Shown in pieces: positions 16,378 through 25,641 of a stretch of 40,908 bases of DNA. The stretch spans positions 1 to 40,908 of the forward strand of contig DAIDKO010000134.1 of NCBI GenBank assembly GCA_027450005.1, read 5' to 3'. The translations under genes were made by a program, and so were the position numbers. Every line of letters starts with the position of its first letter. Positions within the stretch are counted from its first letter, which is position 1. This DNA comes from Rhodanobacter sp. (GTDB lineage: Bacteria > Pseudomonadota > Gammaproteobacteria > Xanthomonadales > Rhodanobacteraceae). The notes under the pieces were generated by a model. That model searched no databases. It was not told the DNA's origin and saw nothing but the letters and a program-made list of their open reading frames with translations.

Positions 16378-18414
16378 ATGCCAGCCACCGGCTACTCCCT
16401 GCGCGCGCAGTTCGTCGAGACCTTGACCCACTTCAAGCGTCCGGACGTGCCGCTGTGGGTGGTGTTCCGCAACACGCTTGCTGTAGTGCTGCCGCTGGGC
16501 ATCGGGCTGGCCACGGGCTATACCGACGTGGGCCTCGGCATCGGCGCCGGCGCGCTGGATACGATGTTCTCCGACCAGCCGGGGCCTTATCGCCAGCGTA
16601 TGCGCTGGCTGTTGCTGGCGACGCTGGCAGCTGGGGTGGCGGCGCTGCTTGGGTTCACCATCGGCGGCCAAGTGCTGCCGATGCTGCTGGCCACTGCCGC
16701 GTTCGGCTTCTGCGGCGGCATGCTGGTGGTGTTCGGCACGGACGCCGCGCGCGTGGGCATGACCAGCATGATCCTGCTGGTGATCGCAGCCGCCACGCCG
16801 ATCGACCCTCGGAACGCCCTGCTTGCCGCGCTCCTGATCGCCTGCGGCGGCCTGCTCCTCACCCTGTTCGCGGTGGCTGCCTGGCCACTGCAGCGCTACC
16901 TCCCGGAACGGCATGCACTGGCCGGCGTCTATGCGGGACTCGCCAGCCTGGCACGCCAGCCGGCCGTGGACGAAGACAACCCCGCGCTTACCGACGCGAT
17001 GACCACGCTGCAGCACACCCTGCTCGGCCGCGATCGCGCGCATGGCCGCGCCATGGAGGCGTTCACCGTGTTGCTGGAACTGGCCGAGCGCATCCGGCTG
17101 GAACTCACCGCGATCTCGGCGCTGCATGCCGATCCAGTCGCGCACGCGGCCTACCGAGACGATGTCGCCAAGGTACTGGATGCCATCGCGCAGGCGCTGG
17201 AGACCAGCGAACCGCCGCTGCAAGCCCAACGGGCGCTGCAGGCCCTACGCAACAATACCCGCGACCCCCAAGGCAGGCTGGGCACGCACCTGCGCGCGCT
17301 AGACGGTCAGTTGGGCGCTGCCGCACGGAACGCGAACTGGGCCGGTAGCCGCGGCGAACTGCGTGCCGCAGCGGCGGAAACGCGGCTGCCGCGCGCACTG
17401 CAAAGCAGTTCGACATGGGCCGTGCTGCGCGCCAACCTTACGCCACGCTCGATGGCCTTTCGACATGCCGTACGCACTGCGGCCTGCCTGAGCGCGGCGC
17501 TGCTGGCATCGCGCCTGCTCAATCTGCCGCACGGCTACTGGCTTCCAATGACGACCGCCATCGTGCTGCGGGCGGACTTCGCCGCCACCTTCAACTTCGG
17601 CCTGTTGCGCGTGGTGGGCACAGTGCTGGGTCTGGTGCTCACCACCGCCCTGCTACGCCTGACGCCTGACTCGCCATGGGCGCACCTCGCGCTGATGGCG
17701 CTGCTGTGCATGGCGTTCCGCTGGCTGGCCAACGCGCACTACGGCATCGCCGTAGCCGCACTCACCGGTACCGTAGTGATCCTGCTCTCGTACGATGGCG
17801 TCAATTCCGGCGTGGCCGTGGCGGATCGCGTGGTCAACACCGTGCTGGGCTGCGGCATGGCGATGACCGCGTACTTGATATGGCCCACCTGGGAACGCGG
17901 CCGTGCACGCGGAGCGTTTGCCGAGATGCTGGATGCCTATGCCAGCTACCTGCGTGCGCTAGCCGCGCCGGAGCGGCGCGAAGCGCAACGGGAAACGCGC
18001 AGCCTGGCGCGCACTGCCCGCAGCAACGCCGCCGCCTCCCTCGAGCGGATGCGCGCCGAGCCTGGCACCCCGCGATCGCTGCTGGAACTGGCGCGGGGCT
18101 TGTTCGCCAATGGCAACCGGCTGGCGCGCACCGCGATGGCGCTGGAGGCTCTGGGCAACGAGTCCACGCCGCGCGTGGCAGACTTCGACCGTTTCGTTGC
18201 GACATGCGCGGATGCCGTGCAGTCTATCGCCGCGGCCCTGCGCGGGCAGCGCGTGCCGGACGACCTGCCCGACCTGCGGGCACTGCAGCAGGGCGTGGCC
18301 GCCGCAGTGGAAGGATCCAGCGACACCGCGCATGGCGAAGCCCTGGTCCAGCTCAGCGACCGCCTGACCAACAACATCAACACGCTGGCCCACGTGCTGC
18401 GGAAGATGAGGTAA
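16378..18414 (+). CDS. FUSC-family inner-membrane transporter (YccS/AaeB-like)
   Basis: A 678-residue protein with two similar membrane blocks, at about residues 25-175 and 365-510, each with five to six hydrophobic helices, separated by a soluble helical region and followed by a C-terminal helical tail. The second block starts R-S-M-A-F-R-H-A-V-R-T-A and has L-P-H-G-Y-W-L-P-M-T-T-A-I-V-L-R, the typical FUSC motif (W-x-x-x-T). The family includes aromatic acid exporters such as AaeB, fusaric acid resistance proteins and YccS. The substrate is unknown. No periplasmic adaptor gene is adjacent. ATG 16378 follows a CATACT that could be a -10 element. Confidence 0.88.
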   Translation: MPATGYSLRAQFVETLTHFKRPDVPLWVVFRNTLAVVLPLGIGLATGYTDVGLGIGAGALDTMFSDQPGPYRQRMRWLLLATLAAGVAALLGFTIGGQVLPMLLATAAFGFCGGMLVVFGTDAARVGMTSMILLVIAAATPIDPRNALLAALLIACGGLLLTLFAVAAWPLQRYLPERHALAGVYAGLASLARQPAVDEDNPALTDAMTTLQHTLLGRDRAHGRAMEAFTVLLELAERIRLELTAISALHADPVAHAAYRDDVAKVLDAIAQALETSEPPLQAQRALQALRNNTRDPQGRLGTHLRALDGQLGAAARNANWAGSRGELRAAAAETRLPRALQSSSTWAVLRANLTPRSMAFRHAVRTAACLSAALLASRLLNLPHGYWLPMTTAIVLRADFAATFNFGLLRVVGTVLGLVLTTALLRLTPDSPWAHLALMALLCMAFRWLANAHYGIAVAALTGTVVILLSYDGVNSGVAVADRVVNTVLGCGMAMTAYLIWPTWERGRARGAFAEMLDAYASYLRALAAPERREAQRETRSLARTARSNAAASLERMRAEPGTPRSLLELARGLFANGNRLARTAMALEALGNESTPRVADFDRFVATCADAVQSIAAALRGQRVPDDLPDLRALQQGVAAAVEGSSDTAHGEALVQLSDRLTNNINTLAHVLRKMR

Positions 18415-18457
18415 CAGCATGACCCAGATGCGCTTGGAGCACGCTTGGTGCATGCTG
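18415..18457 (+). terminator. Hairpin after the FUSC gene, no U-tract
   Basis: CAGCATG at 18415-18421 pairs with CATGCTG at 18451-18457, with partial inner pairing. It lies directly behind the FUSC stop codon. No T-run follows, so terminator function is only a possibility. Confidence 0.3.
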
Positions 18458-18488
18458 GCGCCGGTTTGCTCTTAGCGACGTACCCGGC

Positions 18489-19076
18489 ATGAGCATCTCA
18501 GGCATCCACGGCCCCCGCCCGCAACCCGCGGGCGATGCGGTCGCATTTCGCTACGCTAGACAAAATGGCGGGCAGAAAGCTGCCCCCGCTACGGCCAGGT
18601 CGACCACGCCGGCCGAAAACGCGAGCGAACTGGCCGCCGCCATCGCCGCGGCGATGGCGCAACTGGGATTAACCGCGGCGCCGGGTCAGGCTGTCGCCGG
18701 CGCGGCGATTGGCACTGTCACGGTAGGTTCGGCGGGAACCGCGACAGCCCCAGGCAACGCCTCGTCCGCCTTCCTGCCCGGGTCGCGGCAAGTTCAGCAG
18801 TACAGGAACACAGCAGCGACCTTCTCCGGCTTGGCCCGGGCACTGGACTCCAACGCAGGTGGTCCGTCGCCGGCCAACGGCCACGCCAACAGCGGCTTGA
18901 CCGCCGTTTTCCAGAGCCTCTGGACAGCACTGGGGGCGGCATCGGATGCACCCGCCGCCGCTTCTGGCAAATCGGCCATGCCCAACCTGCAGGCGTTCGT
19001 GCAATCGGTGGCAAGCCATTTCGGCGAGAGCGGTATTCCGAACCTGCGCGGCGTGTTCATCGACACGGTGGCTTGA
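18489..19076 (+). CDS. Unrecognised Ala/Gly/Ser-rich protein
   Basis: A 195-residue product that I cannot assign. Residues 1-45 are polar and rich in Pro, Ala, Gln and Thr with no signal peptide (M-S-I-S-G-I-H-G-P-R-P-Q-P). Helix-prone and low-complexity Ala/Gly/Thr stretches follow at about 46-85. The C-terminal 75 residues hold two similar units: G-L-T-A-V-F-Q-S-L-W-T-A-L-G and N-L-Q-A-F-V-Q-S-V-A-S-H-F-G, the second followed by G-I-P-N-L-R-G-V-F-I-D-T-V-A at the very end. Codon use and GC fit the neighbourhood. It sits between the FUSC gene (same strand) and the convergent sigma factor gene. A non-classically secreted or surface protein is one idea, but there is no direct support. Confidence 0.55.
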   Translation: MSISGIHGPRPQPAGDAVAFRYARQNGGQKAAPATARSTTPAENASELAAAIAAAMAQLGLTAAPGQAVAGAAIGTVTVGSAGTATAPGNASSAFLPGSRQVQQYRNTAATFSGLARALDSNAGGPSPANGHANSGLTAVFQSLWTALGAASDAPAAASGKSAMPNLQAFVQSVASHFGESGIPNLRGVFIDTVA

Positions 19077-19095
19077 GGGCATTCCTGCCTGGCTT

Positions 19096-19116
19096 GGGTT
19101 GAGCACGCTCCAACCC
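19096..19116. terminator. Hairpin between convergent genes
   Basis: GGGTTG-AGC on the left pairs with GCT-CAACCC on the right with one bulged C and a 2-base turn. It lies between two converging genes (stops at 19076 and 19122) and could stop both transcripts, but neither side has a clear U-tract. Confidence 0.35.
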
Positions 19117-19121
19117 CGGGG

Positions 19122-19682
19122 TTATCCCGCTAGTTCACGCTGCAACCAAGCGCGCGCGAGCCGCCATTCGCGCTGCACGGTACTGGTGGAGATCCCCATG
19201 GCCAGGGCAATCTGCTCCACGCTCATGCCCATGAAGAAACGCATCGCCACGATGTCCGCCTGGCGGCGGTCCAGCGTGGCCAGAGTATCCAGACATTCGA
19301 CCAGTGCGCTGTAATCCACTCCGTCGGACAGCTCCATGGAGATTTCCGTGAGCTGCAGGCGGTCGGCCTCGCGCGGGCGCTTGGCAGCGTTGCGCCGGCG
19401 CGCCGAATCCACCAGCACCTCGCGCATTGCGCGGGCCGCCACGCCCAGCAGGTGGCGGCGGTTCGCCCAGTCCGGCGACTTGGTGCCACCAAATACTTTG
19501 AGATAGGCCTCGTTGACCAGCGCGGTGGCGCTGAGCGTGCGCTCCATCTGCTCGTTTCCAAGCTGCGCGCGCGCGATCCCGCGCAGCGCGTCGTACATCT
19601 GGCGCAGGGCCTCGTTCAGCGCATCGGGGTCGCCGGCCTGTGCGTCGTGCAGCAGGCGGGTCACCTCAACCGTGTCGTCCAA
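19122..19682 (-). CDS. ECF-type RNA polymerase sigma factor (kinase-linked group)
   Basis: A 186-residue sigma-70 family protein with region 2 at about 25-95 and region 4 at 125-182; the helix-turn-helix is V-E-Q-I-A-L-A-M-G-I-S-T-S-T-V-Q-R-E-W. The region 2.2 motif reads A-L-V-N-E-A-Y-L-K-V instead of the usual D-A-E-D acidic motif. This is the pattern of ECF groups that lack a classical anti-sigma factor and are instead switched on by a Ser/Thr kinase (ECF43-type, as in the PknS/EcfK and PknT/EcfP pairs). The TTG start at 19682 lies inside the 3' end of the kinase gene, an overlap of 22 bases; a GTG at 19664 is an alternative. The kinase gene is broken, so activation of this factor is uncertain. 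Confidence 0.88.
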   Translation of the reverse strand: MDDTVEVTRLLHDAQAGDPDALNEALRQMYDALRGIARAQLGNEQMERTLSATALVNEAYLKVFGGTKSPDWANRRHLLGVAARAMREVLVDSARRRNAAKRPREADRLQLTEISMELSDGVDYSALVECLDTLATLDRRQADIVAMRFFMGMSVEQIALAMGISTSTVQREWRLARAWLQRELAG

Positions 19683-22462
19683 TGCTTCGCTCCCGGTTCG
19701 CTCGCCACCTGCCCGACAGCCTCAGCCGGCACATCCTGCTGACACGGCACCGGCGACGAATCGACTGCCGACATCCCGTGGCGGCAGCCATCATCCGGCT
19801 GCGGCGCACCGTGCGCCGCGTCCGCCAGATCAGCCACCGCCTTCGCGCCCAACCGCGCCTGGCGCAGGCGGGCATCGAGCAGGGTGGCGCTGGCCACGCC
19901 AGGATCGGTCGACGAGGCCTTGCGCGAATGGTTGAAATCAGACAGTTGCGCCAGCCACTGTGTTGCCTGCCCGAGGTCGTGTCTGAGCAACGCAGCCTCA
20001 CCCAAGCCGGCCAGCGTGCGCGCCCAGCTACCGGGCATCGCTTGCGGCCCCCATGAGCCCATCTGCGTCAGCGCCGCACCGAAATACCGCGTGGCGGCCG
20101 TCGCACTCCCTCGCGCCAACGCCGCCGCGCCGAGCACCGCAAGGCCACGACTGCGGTTCTCCCTGGCCCAAGCCAGACCGGTGCCGGCACGGCGATCCAA
20201 TTGCGCCAAATGCGGTTGCAACAGGGCTGCTGCATCGTCAGTGCGCCCCATCTTCACGTCGACGTTGGCCAGTTCGGTCAGCGTGTACAACTGGAAGTCG
20301 GGGGATACCTGCGCAAAGGTCCGGGTCAGCTTGGCCGAACGCTCCAGCGCCTTGCGCGCATCCGGCAGGTCGCCACCCTGGGCCAGTGCCACGCCGAAAT
20401 AGGTGAGCATGCCCGACATGCAGAGACCGACCGAACCCGCGTGCCTGTCGTAATCGGCGATCGCGCGGCGATACAACGGCAACGCGCCCGCTGGATCGTG
20501 CCGCAGTGATACCAGCGCCAAAACGAAACGGTAGTAAACCAGCGCCGGGTCGTCCTTCGCATACAGCTGCCGCGCCTGCTTCAGCGCTTCCTGCGCAGTG
20601 GCGACCGCATCGGCCGATTGGTCCATCGCACCCTGCGCCATGGCCAGCACGGCGCGGGCCTGCAAGCCCAGTTCGCGATCCGGCGGCGGATGGGTGGCAA
20701 GCCGACCGAGGATCCGGCGAGTCTGGCTGGCGATGGTTGCGGCGCTCATGTCCGAGCCACCGAGCTCGTCGGACAGCAGGTTGATGCGCACCCGCCGGAT
20801 CTCGTCGACGTGGTCGCCGGGCGCCTGCGCCAGCAGCGCGATCGCCGCGCGGTCCAACGGCACTGCAGCAGCCAGGTTGATCACCGTTGAATAGCCGCGC
20901 CCCAGCGCAGCCAGCACCTGCCCGCGTTCCAGCACGCTGGCGTCGTAGAGACCCTGCAGCTTGCGTGCCTCCTCCAACAGCGGTATCGCCTGCACGCCCA
21001 GACCCAAATGGTTGTAGGCACTTCCCATCGACAGCAGGAGACTTACCCGCACTGGCGCGGGGATGTCCTTGCGCGCGAGCAGCGTGGCCGCACCGCGATC
21101 CAGCACGGTACGCACCTTGACGTTGCTGTCGTGCGCATGGGCGGGATCGGCATTCTCGAACAGGTTTTGCAGGAAGCCGGCGATGGCAGCGGTCTTGTTG
21201 CGCTCCAACTCCAGCCGCCGCATCTGCTGCATGCGCTGTATCGAGAACGTGACCAACAGTGCCACCACCAGCGCGGCCGCACCAACGGCGAAAGCATGTC
21301 GGCGCAGGTACAGCCGCGCACGGTACCAGGCCGCACCGTGCCGGGCACGCACCGGCCGCGCGGTCAGGAAGCGGCGCAAGTCGTCGGCCAGCGCATCCAC
21401 GCCGGCATAGCGTTCGCAGGGGTCGCGCCGCTACGCCTTCATTACGATGGCATCAATGTCTGCCGACACCTCGCGCCGCAGCGGCGTGGCACCGGATTGG
21501 CGCAAGCGTCGGCTGGGCGGCAGCAACTTGCCAGTGTCGATGGCCTGCGACAGGCTCACCGGTGACACTTCGTCATCGTCGCCGAACGGACGCACACCAC
21601 ACACCAGTTGGTACAGCAACACGCCGAGCGACCACACATCGGCGCCGGTGCCCAGTGGCCGGCCGCGCAACTGCTCGGGGCTGGCGTAGGCCAGAGTGAG
21701 CGTGCGCATGTCGGTGCGCGTCCGCGTGGCGGCCACGCCGCCCACTTGGTCGAGCAGCCTGGCGATGCCGAAGTCCAGCAGCTTGGGCTCGCCCTCGTCA
21801 GTGACTAGGATGTTGCCCGGCTTGAGGTCGCGGTGGATCACCAAGCGCTGGTGCGCGTAGTGCACCGCCGCGCATACCTTGAGGAACAACCCCACGCGCT
21901 CGCGCAACGAAAGCAGCTTGTGTTCGCACCAGCGGTCGATGCGCTCGCCCTGCACGTACTCCAGCGCGAGGAACGAACGGCCATCGCGGGTCGTACCGCC
22001 GTCGATCAGGTGCGCGATGTTCGGATGGTTCAACGTGGCGAGGATGCGGCGCTCCTCGACGAAACGCCGCTGCGTCTCGCAGCCGGGCGCGGCCCGGGTG
22101 TGCAGGAACTTGATCGCCACCTGCTGGCGCAGTTCGTCCGGTGTTCCCGTGCCCAGCGAACGCTCGGCCAGGTACACCACACCGCCTCCGCCCTCGCCCA
22201 GTTGGCGCAGGATGCGGTAGCCACTGCTTCCGGCCGCGTTGATGGTGGTGCCGACCACATCCGGAGCCACGGCCCGACGCGGCAGGGTAGTGCCCACGGT
22301 CGCCTCGGCTGCCTCCAGCATCCAGTCCACTTCGTTCCGCAACCCCTCATCGTCGCCGCAACGCTCGGCAACGTAACGCTCACGCTCCGCCTCGGCCAGA
22401 TCCAATGCGGCCAGCGCGATCGGCTTTGCGCGCAGATAACGTGTTCGGCACTTCTCGTCCAT
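19661..22462 (-). pseudogene. Transmembrane Ser/Thr kinase with TPR-like sensor region, split by an in-frame TAG
   Basis: The start is ATG 22462 with GGGGAGG upstream. Codons 1-343 encode a Hanks-type kinase: glycine loop L-G-E-G-G-G-G-V-V-Y (88-97), V-A-I-K118, H210-R-D-L-K-P-G-N, D230-F-G and Y-A-S-P-E-Q. Codon 344 is TAG (21433-21431), right in A-I-V-M-K-A-stop-R-R-D-P-C-E-R-Y-A, where homologues have a leucine; the same frame then runs on without another stop for 589 codons. It contains the rest of the kinase lobe (with the conserved subdomain XI arginine of E-R-Y), a membrane helix at about 390-409 and a long helical TPR-like C-terminus. Full length would be 933 residues. A TTG or CTG to TAG change (or a sequencing error) explains it; the truncated kinase lacks the final helix and the sensor. 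Confidence 0.85.
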
Positions 22463-22701
22463 TGATGCCTCCCCTGTCGGAGCCCATCCGTGACGCACTT
22501 CTCAGCTTGAGGATTATAGGCCAGCGCAAACGAGGTTTGCGTGTGCCACCGGACCACCAGGCAGGCTCAGGGTGCCCTGGCCAACGAGTCCGACCAGACG
22601 CCGCCGTATGGTGCCTCTGGCATGCCCGCTTGTGGCAATCGCCCCCCTTGGCAGGCAGCGCGAGCCACGCGGGGATGCCGATCAGGCTCTAAACTGCCCG
22701 G

Positions 22702-23724
22702 ATGCTCAAGATCGACACCCACGCGCACATCCTGCCCCGTGACTGGCCGAATCTTGCCGCCAAGTTCGGCGACGAACGTTTCCCTGTGATGACCCACACC
22801 GACGGCCACCACCGCATCTACAAGGACAGCAAATTCTTCCGCGAGGTATGGGACTCGGCCTTCGACCCGCAGAAGCGCATCGACGACTACGCCCGCTTCG
22901 GCGTGGACGTGCAGGTGATCTCCACGGTGCCGGTGCTGTTCTCCTACTGGGCACCGGGCTATCAGGCCCTGGACCTGCACCGCCACCTCAACGACCACAT
23001 GGCCGGCATGTGCCGCGACTTCCCGCGCCATTACGCCGGCATCGGCACCGTGCCGCTGCAAGCGCCGGACCTCGCCGTGCGCGAATTGGAGCGCTGCATT
23101 GACGAACTGGGCCTGCAGGGCGTGCAGATCGGCTCACACTGCAACGACTGGAACCTCGATGCACCCGAGCTGTTCCCGTTCTTCGAGGCTGCCGCCGACC
23201 TGGGTGCCGCCGTGCTGGTGCACCCCTGGGACATGATGGGCATGGCCAGCATGCCGAAGTACTGGCTGCCCTGGCTGGTAGGCATGCCGGCCGAGCAGGC
23301 GCGTGCCGCGTGCTGCCTCGCCTTCGGCGGCGTGCTGGAGCGGCTGCCGAAGCTGCGCGTGATGCTGGCGCACGGTGGCGGCAGCTTCCCGTGGACCATC
23401 GGCCGCATCGAACATGGCTTCCGGATGCGCCCGGACTTGGTCGCCACCGACAACCCGCGCAACCCACGCGAATACCTCAAGCGCTTCTACTTCGACTCCT
23501 GCGTGCATGACGACCGGGCGCTGCGGTGGTTGCTGGATGTGACCGGCGTCGAGCAGGTGATGCTCGGCACCGACTATCCTTTCCCGTTGGGGGAGCAGGT
23601 GCCCGGCGAGAGCATCGAGGCCCTGGGCCTGGCCGACGCGGACCGCGCCCGCCTGTTCCACGGCACCGCGCTGGAATGGCTGGGCCTGCCCTTGCGCCGC
23701 TTCGCACCCAATACCACCGCCTGA
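22702..23724 (+). CDS. 2-amino-3-carboxymuconate-6-semialdehyde decarboxylase (ACMSD)
   Basis: A 340-residue amidohydrolase-superfamily decarboxylase of the kynurenine pathway. It removes CO2 from aminocarboxymuconate semialdehyde, diverting tryptophan carbon from quinolinate/NAD toward 2-aminomuconate. The zinc ligands are visible: H7 and H9 in D-T-H-A-H-I-L-P, a histidine in L-V-H-P-W-D-M-M-G, another in L-A-H-G-G-G-S-F-P-W and the catalytic-site aspartate in L-G-T-D-Y-P-F-P. The length is typical. Kynureninase is encoded two genes downstream on the same strand, which supports the pathway. The 239-base gap upstream must hold its promoter and that of the divergent kinase gene. Confidence 0.93.
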   Translation: MLKIDTHAHILPRDWPNLAAKFGDERFPVMTHTDGHHRIYKDSKFFREVWDSAFDPQKRIDDYARFGVDVQVISTVPVLFSYWAPGYQALDLHRHLNDHMAGMCRDFPRHYAGIGTVPLQAPDLAVRELERCIDELGLQGVQIGSHCNDWNLDAPELFPFFEAAADLGAAVLVHPWDMMGMASMPKYWLPWLVGMPAEQARAACCLAFGGVLERLPKLRVMLAHGGGSFPWTIGRIEHGFRMRPDLVATDNPRNPREYLKRFYFDSCVHDDRALRWLLDVTGVEQVMLGTDYPFPLGEQVPGESIEALGLADADRARLFHGTALEWLGLPLRRFAPNTTA

Positions 23725-23733
23725 GGATTTCGC

Positions 23734-24252
23734 ATGGATTTTCCGCGTAGCGCCGTCGCCGCCATCGTGTTCGCCGCCGGCCTGTTCACCACCACGCCCA
23801 CTCCGGCCGCCGAGGTCAGCATGGCCAGCGGCAGCGTGCACTTCAGCACACCGGACGGATGGACCGAGATCATGGAAACCAGTGGCGACCCGGAGGTACG
23901 CGCATTCCAGGTACCCGATCCCTCCGCCACCGGACAGACCGCGCTGGCGCGCGTCACCGTGACGGTGAAGCAGGTCACCAGCATCAACGATTTCCGCGCC
24001 TTCGAGAGCGAGGCCTCCAGCAAGGCGCATCTTTTGACGGGATACAAGGCCGGCGCCACCGCCGACCCGAGCAACCTCAGCTACACCGCAAAGGAATCCG
24101 GCGTCGCCTTCAGCTACCGCGAGCTCTACTGGTTCAAGGGCAGCTACGCAGTCCAGCTGCGCTGCGCGCGCCCCCAACAGAGCCAGGCCGGCGCCGCATG
24201 GACCGCCGCGTTCGATCGCGGATGCGCAGCCATCGCTGCCCAACTGAAGTAA
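23734..24252 (+). CDS. Small secreted protein of unknown function in the kynurenine cluster
   Basis: A 172-residue protein starting 9 bases after the ACMSD stop, with a GAGGA ribosome binding site. Residues 1-27 are a signal peptide (hydrophobic A-V-A-A-I-V-F-A-A-G-L-F, cleavage near P-A-A-E). The mature part looks like a compact alpha/beta domain with V-H-F-S-T-P-D-G-W-T-E-I-M and, later, F-S-Y-R-E-L-Y-W-F-K-G-S-Y-A-V-Q-L-R-C, a pattern seen in envelope proteins that resemble PsbP/DcrB-like folds. Two cysteines remain after export. It is not an enzyme of the pathway as far as I can see; the position suggests cotranscription only. Confidence 0.75.
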   Translation: MDFPRSAVAAIVFAAGLFTTTPTPAAEVSMASGSVHFSTPDGWTEIMETSGDPEVRAFQVPDPSATGQTALARVTVTVKQVTSINDFRAFESEASSKAHLLTGYKAGATADPSNLSYTAKESGVAFSYRELYWFKGSYAVQLRCARPQQSQAGAAWTAAFDRGCAAIAAQLK

Positions 24253-24344
24253 AGCACCACGCCTCCCCACCCCTCCAGCCGGCGGGGCGGACAGCGACGG
24301 GACGCGCCGCAGGCGGCATTCGCCCAACTTCCTGAGGATTGCCG

Positions 24345-25625
24345 ATGTCTTTCGACTACCAAGCCAGCGCCGACTGGGCGCAAGCCGCCGATGCTGCCGA
24401 TCCGCTGCGCGCCTTTCGTGACGAATTTCTGATCCCGCCGCACGAAGGCCGCGACAGTGCGTACTTCTGCGGCAACTCGCTGGGCCTGCAGCCACGCGCA
24501 GTACGCGCCGCGCTCGCCGCCGAACTGGACGACTGGGCGCAGCTCGGCGTGGAAGGCCACTTCAAGGGCCGCCTGCCGTGGATGGACTACCACGAGTTCG
24601 TGCGCGACCACCTGGCCGAGGTTGTCGGCGCGCGGCCGGCCGAAGTGGTGGCGATGAACACGCTCGGGGTGAACCTGCACCTGATGATGGTGAGCTTCTA
24701 CCGCCCCACGTCAGCGCGGCCCGCCATCCTGATGGAAGCCGGAGCGTTCCCCACCGACCGCTACGCGCTGGAATCGCAGATACGCTTCCACGGCTTCGAC
24801 CCGGCCACCGCGCTGATCGAACTGGAGGCGGACGAACCGAACGGCACGCTATCGATGGCGGCGATCGAACGTGCGCTGGCCGAACACGGCTCGCGCATCG
24901 CGCTGGTGATGCTGCCCGGCGTGCAGTACCGCACCGGCCAAGCCTTCGACCTCGCGGCGATCACCGCGCTCAGCCACCGGCACGGCTGCGCTGTGGGCTT
25001 CGACCTTGCCCACGCGGTGGGCAACCTGCCGCTGCAACTGCACGACAGCGGTGCCGACTTCGCCATCTGGTGCAGCTACAAGTACCTCAACAGCGGCCCG
25101 GGCGCGGTAGGCGGCGCCTTCGTGCATGAACGCCACGCCCGCGCCGCGCTGCCGCGCTTCACCGGCTGGTGGGGGCACGACAAGACCACCCGCTTCCGCA
25201 TGGGCCCGGAATTCGTGCCCATGCCCGGCGCCGACGGCTGGCAGCTCAGCAACCCGCCGATCCTCGCGCTGGCACCGCTGCGCGTTTCGCTTGAAATCTT
25301 CCACCGCGCCAGCATGGCGCGGCTGCGGGCGAAGTCGCTCAGGCTCACCGGCTACTTGGAATGGCTGGTGCAGACGCAGCTCGCCGACGTGCTGGAAGTG
25401 GTCACGCCCACCGATCCCGCGCGCCGCGGCGCCCAGCTTTCCCTGCGCGTCTGCGGTGGTCGCGAGCGCGGGCGCGCGCTGTTCGACTACCTGATGGAAC
25501 ACGGCGTGGTCGGCGACTGGCGCGAACCCGACGTGATCCGCATCTCGCCGGCACCGCTGTACAACCGCTTCGCGGACTGCCTGCGGTTCGCGGGAACCGT
25601 GAAAGCCTGGGCCAGCGGTGACTGA
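24345..25625 (+). CDS. kynU: Kynureninase
   Basis: A 426-residue PLP enzyme that splits kynurenine or 3-hydroxykynurenine into (hydroxy)anthranilate and alanine. ATG 24345 is preceded by TGAGGA at a good distance; a TTG two codons upstream is less likely. The family patterns are present: Y-F-C-G-N-S-L-G-L-Q-P near residue 43, the PLP aspartate region V-G-F-D-L-A-H-A-V-G-N and the Schiff-base lysine K246 in W-C-S-Y-K-Y-L-N-S-G-P-G. Together with ACMSD this marks a bacterial kynurenine route; the dioxygenase and monooxygenase genes are not in this window. It converges on proA with only 16 bases between the stops. Confidence 0.95.
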   Translation: MSFDYQASADWAQAADAADPLRAFRDEFLIPPHEGRDSAYFCGNSLGLQPRAVRAALAAELDDWAQLGVEGHFKGRLPWMDYHEFVRDHLAEVVGARPAEVVAMNTLGVNLHLMMVSFYRPTSARPAILMEAGAFPTDRYALESQIRFHGFDPATALIELEADEPNGTLSMAAIERALAEHGSRIALVMLPGVQYRTGQAFDLAAITALSHRHGCAVGFDLAHAVGNLPLQLHDSGADFAIWCSYKYLNSGPGAVGGAFVHERHARAALPRFTGWWGHDKTTRFRMGPEFVPMPGADGWQLSNPPILALAPLRVSLEIFHRASMARLRAKSLRLTGYLEWLVQTQLADVLEVVTPTDPARRGAQLSLRVCGGRERGRALFDYLMEHGVVGDWREPDVIRISPAPLYNRFADCLRFAGTVKAWASGD

Positions 25626-25641
25626 GTCCGCCGGCGGCGCG

